From: CAZQCJ01 sp964591885
Lineage (GTDB): Bacteria > Patescibacteriota > Microgenomatia > PFEM01 > JAPLYW01
Direction of reading: 5' to 3'
Assembly: GCA_964591885.1 (NCBI GenBank)
Contig: CAZQCJ010000041.1
Span: forward strand, 1 to 5,664
DNA length: 5,664 bases
Each line of letters starts with the position of its first letter. Position 1 is the stretch's first letter. This document shows, piece by piece, positions 5,087 through 5,664 of this stretch. The notes beneath the pieces were generated by a model. The model made no database searches. It worked only from the letters and a program-made list of their open reading frames with translations, and was not told where the DNA came from. Position numbers and translations under genes: made by a program.

Positions 5087-5613
5087 ATTTTTTTCATAAT
5101 TAATTTAGCACGATTGATTCTTGTCCCCACCGTACCGATGGGCATTCTTAAAATATCACTTATTTCTTCATAAGATTTTTCTTCTAAAAAATAAAGTGAT
5201 AATGGCTCTCTATAGATAATTGGCATTTGCGCAAAACACTCCTTGACGTATACCTGCAGCTCCTTTTTTAGCAAATCATCTTCTAAATTGACACCACTGT
5301 CAAAATCAATGTTATCAAATAAAGATATTTGTTTTTTGTAACGAAATGTATTCATGCTTTCGTTATGAGCAATGCGGTAAATCCAACTACTAAACTTCTT
5401 TTTAAGATTAAAATTGTTAAGATTAACATAAGCTTTAATAAAGGTTTCCTGGACAACGTCAGCAGCTTTTGCTTCATTAGTAACTAAAGAAATAACATAC
5501 CGCATAAGTTTATTTTGATAGCGACGAATAATATGGCTATAGAGTTCTTTATCTTTTTCTCGAACTAATTTGACAATCTCTTCGTCTGATAATTTGGCAA
5601 TATCGATCATCAT
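5065..5613 (-). CDS. RNA polymerase sigma factor, ECF (sigma-70 family group 4) type
   Basis: A 182-residue cytoplasmic transcription factor that directs RNA polymerase to a specific promoter set. Region 2 spans about residues 24-92: LYSHIIRRYQNKLMRYV, then AADVVQETFIKAYVNLNNF, then KFSSWIYRIAHNESMNTFR, which covers core binding and -10 recognition. After a short acidic linker (about 98-118), region 4 spans about 126-177, with the helix-turn-helix YEEISDILRMPIGTVGTRINRAK cut as residues 148-158 and 159-170 for -35 recognition. Regions 1 and 3 are absent, as expected for this class, and length is normal. It begins ATG-ATG (5613 or 5610) without a Shine-Dalgarno sequence. A weak -10-like TATATT (5629-5624) would start RNA only a few bases upstream. 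It heads a block with the overlapping membrane protein and the secreted Gln-rich protein; autoregulation is likely by analogy but no matching promoter pair is recognisable. Confidence 0.95.
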   Translation of the reverse strand: MMIDIAKLSDEEIVKLVREKDKELYSHIIRRYQNKLMRYVISLVTNEAKAADVVQETFIKAYVNLNNFNLKKKFSSWIYRIAHNESMNTFRYKKQISLFDNIDFDSGVNLEDDLLKKELQVYVKECFAQMPIIYREPLSLYFLEEKSYEEISDILRMPIGTVGTRINRAKLIMKKICQKIKS

Positions 5614-5664
5614 TTAATATTTTAATATATCTAACCAAAAAAATATTGAGCATAAATTATTTAA

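Noticed and set aside
925..5613. Possible alternative genetic code, because all eight complete genes end in TAA and TGA is never used as a stop
   Set aside because: No gene needs TGA read as an amino acid: conserved glycines are encoded normally and all domains are full length. High AT content explains the TAA preference.

Overview
This is AT-rich DNA from a bacterium whose genes are compact and densely packed. Membrane proteins are short, and small proteins of no named function are common. An extracytoplasmic-function (ECF) type sigma factor is followed by an unnamed membrane protein and a secreted Gln-rich protein. This style, together with a family 4 uracil-DNA glycosylase and a stand-alone dolichol-phosphate-mannose-synthase-like glycosyltransferase, most resembles Candidate Phyla Radiation (Patescibacteria) genomes. 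That assignment is inference from gene style, because there is no rRNA or other taxonomic marker here. The standard bacterial code reads every gene to a sensible length, and all eight complete genes end in TAA.

Layout. At the left edge a minus-strand gene starts at 104 and leaves the window; only its membrane-anchored N-terminus is visible. It is divergent from the only plus-strand gene, a family 2 glycosyltransferase (240-974), which has a good sigma-70-type promoter. The glycosyltransferase runs tail-to-tail into an alpha/beta hydrolase (925-1770, minus), and the last 50 bp of both genes overlap. The rest is on the minus strand. From right to left it holds a sigma factor (5613-5065), an overlapping multi-pass membrane protein (5086-4532), a secreted Gln-rich coiled-coil protein (4478-3765), a short MscS-like membrane protein (3551-3150), the uracil-DNA glycosylase (2930-2337), a four-helix membrane protein (2295-1846) and the hydrolase.

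The right-hand block looks like one regulatory and envelope unit: sigma factor, candidate membrane-bound regulator, then an exported protein. The genes to its left appear to be separate transcription units, several with a visible promoter of their own. The 219-bp gap 2931-3149 holds nested complementary segments ending in a T-tract on the plus strand, a candidate small structured RNA. The 213-bp gap 3552-3764 holds a promoter candidate and a perfect 11-bp inverted repeat.

Two kinds of translation start occur side by side. Three genes for small exported or membrane proteins have long Shine-Dalgarno sequences (AGGGGGTGAG or AGGAGGTGAAG). Several others have no Shine-Dalgarno sequence, and at least two have a -10 box so close to the start codon that a leaderless or nearly leaderless mRNA is expected. 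Two obvious start calls needed correction: the coiled-coil protein starts at 4478 (the GTG at 4490 lies inside its ribosome binding site), and the hydrolase starts at an ATG at 1770 or 1764 rather than the TTG at 1773.
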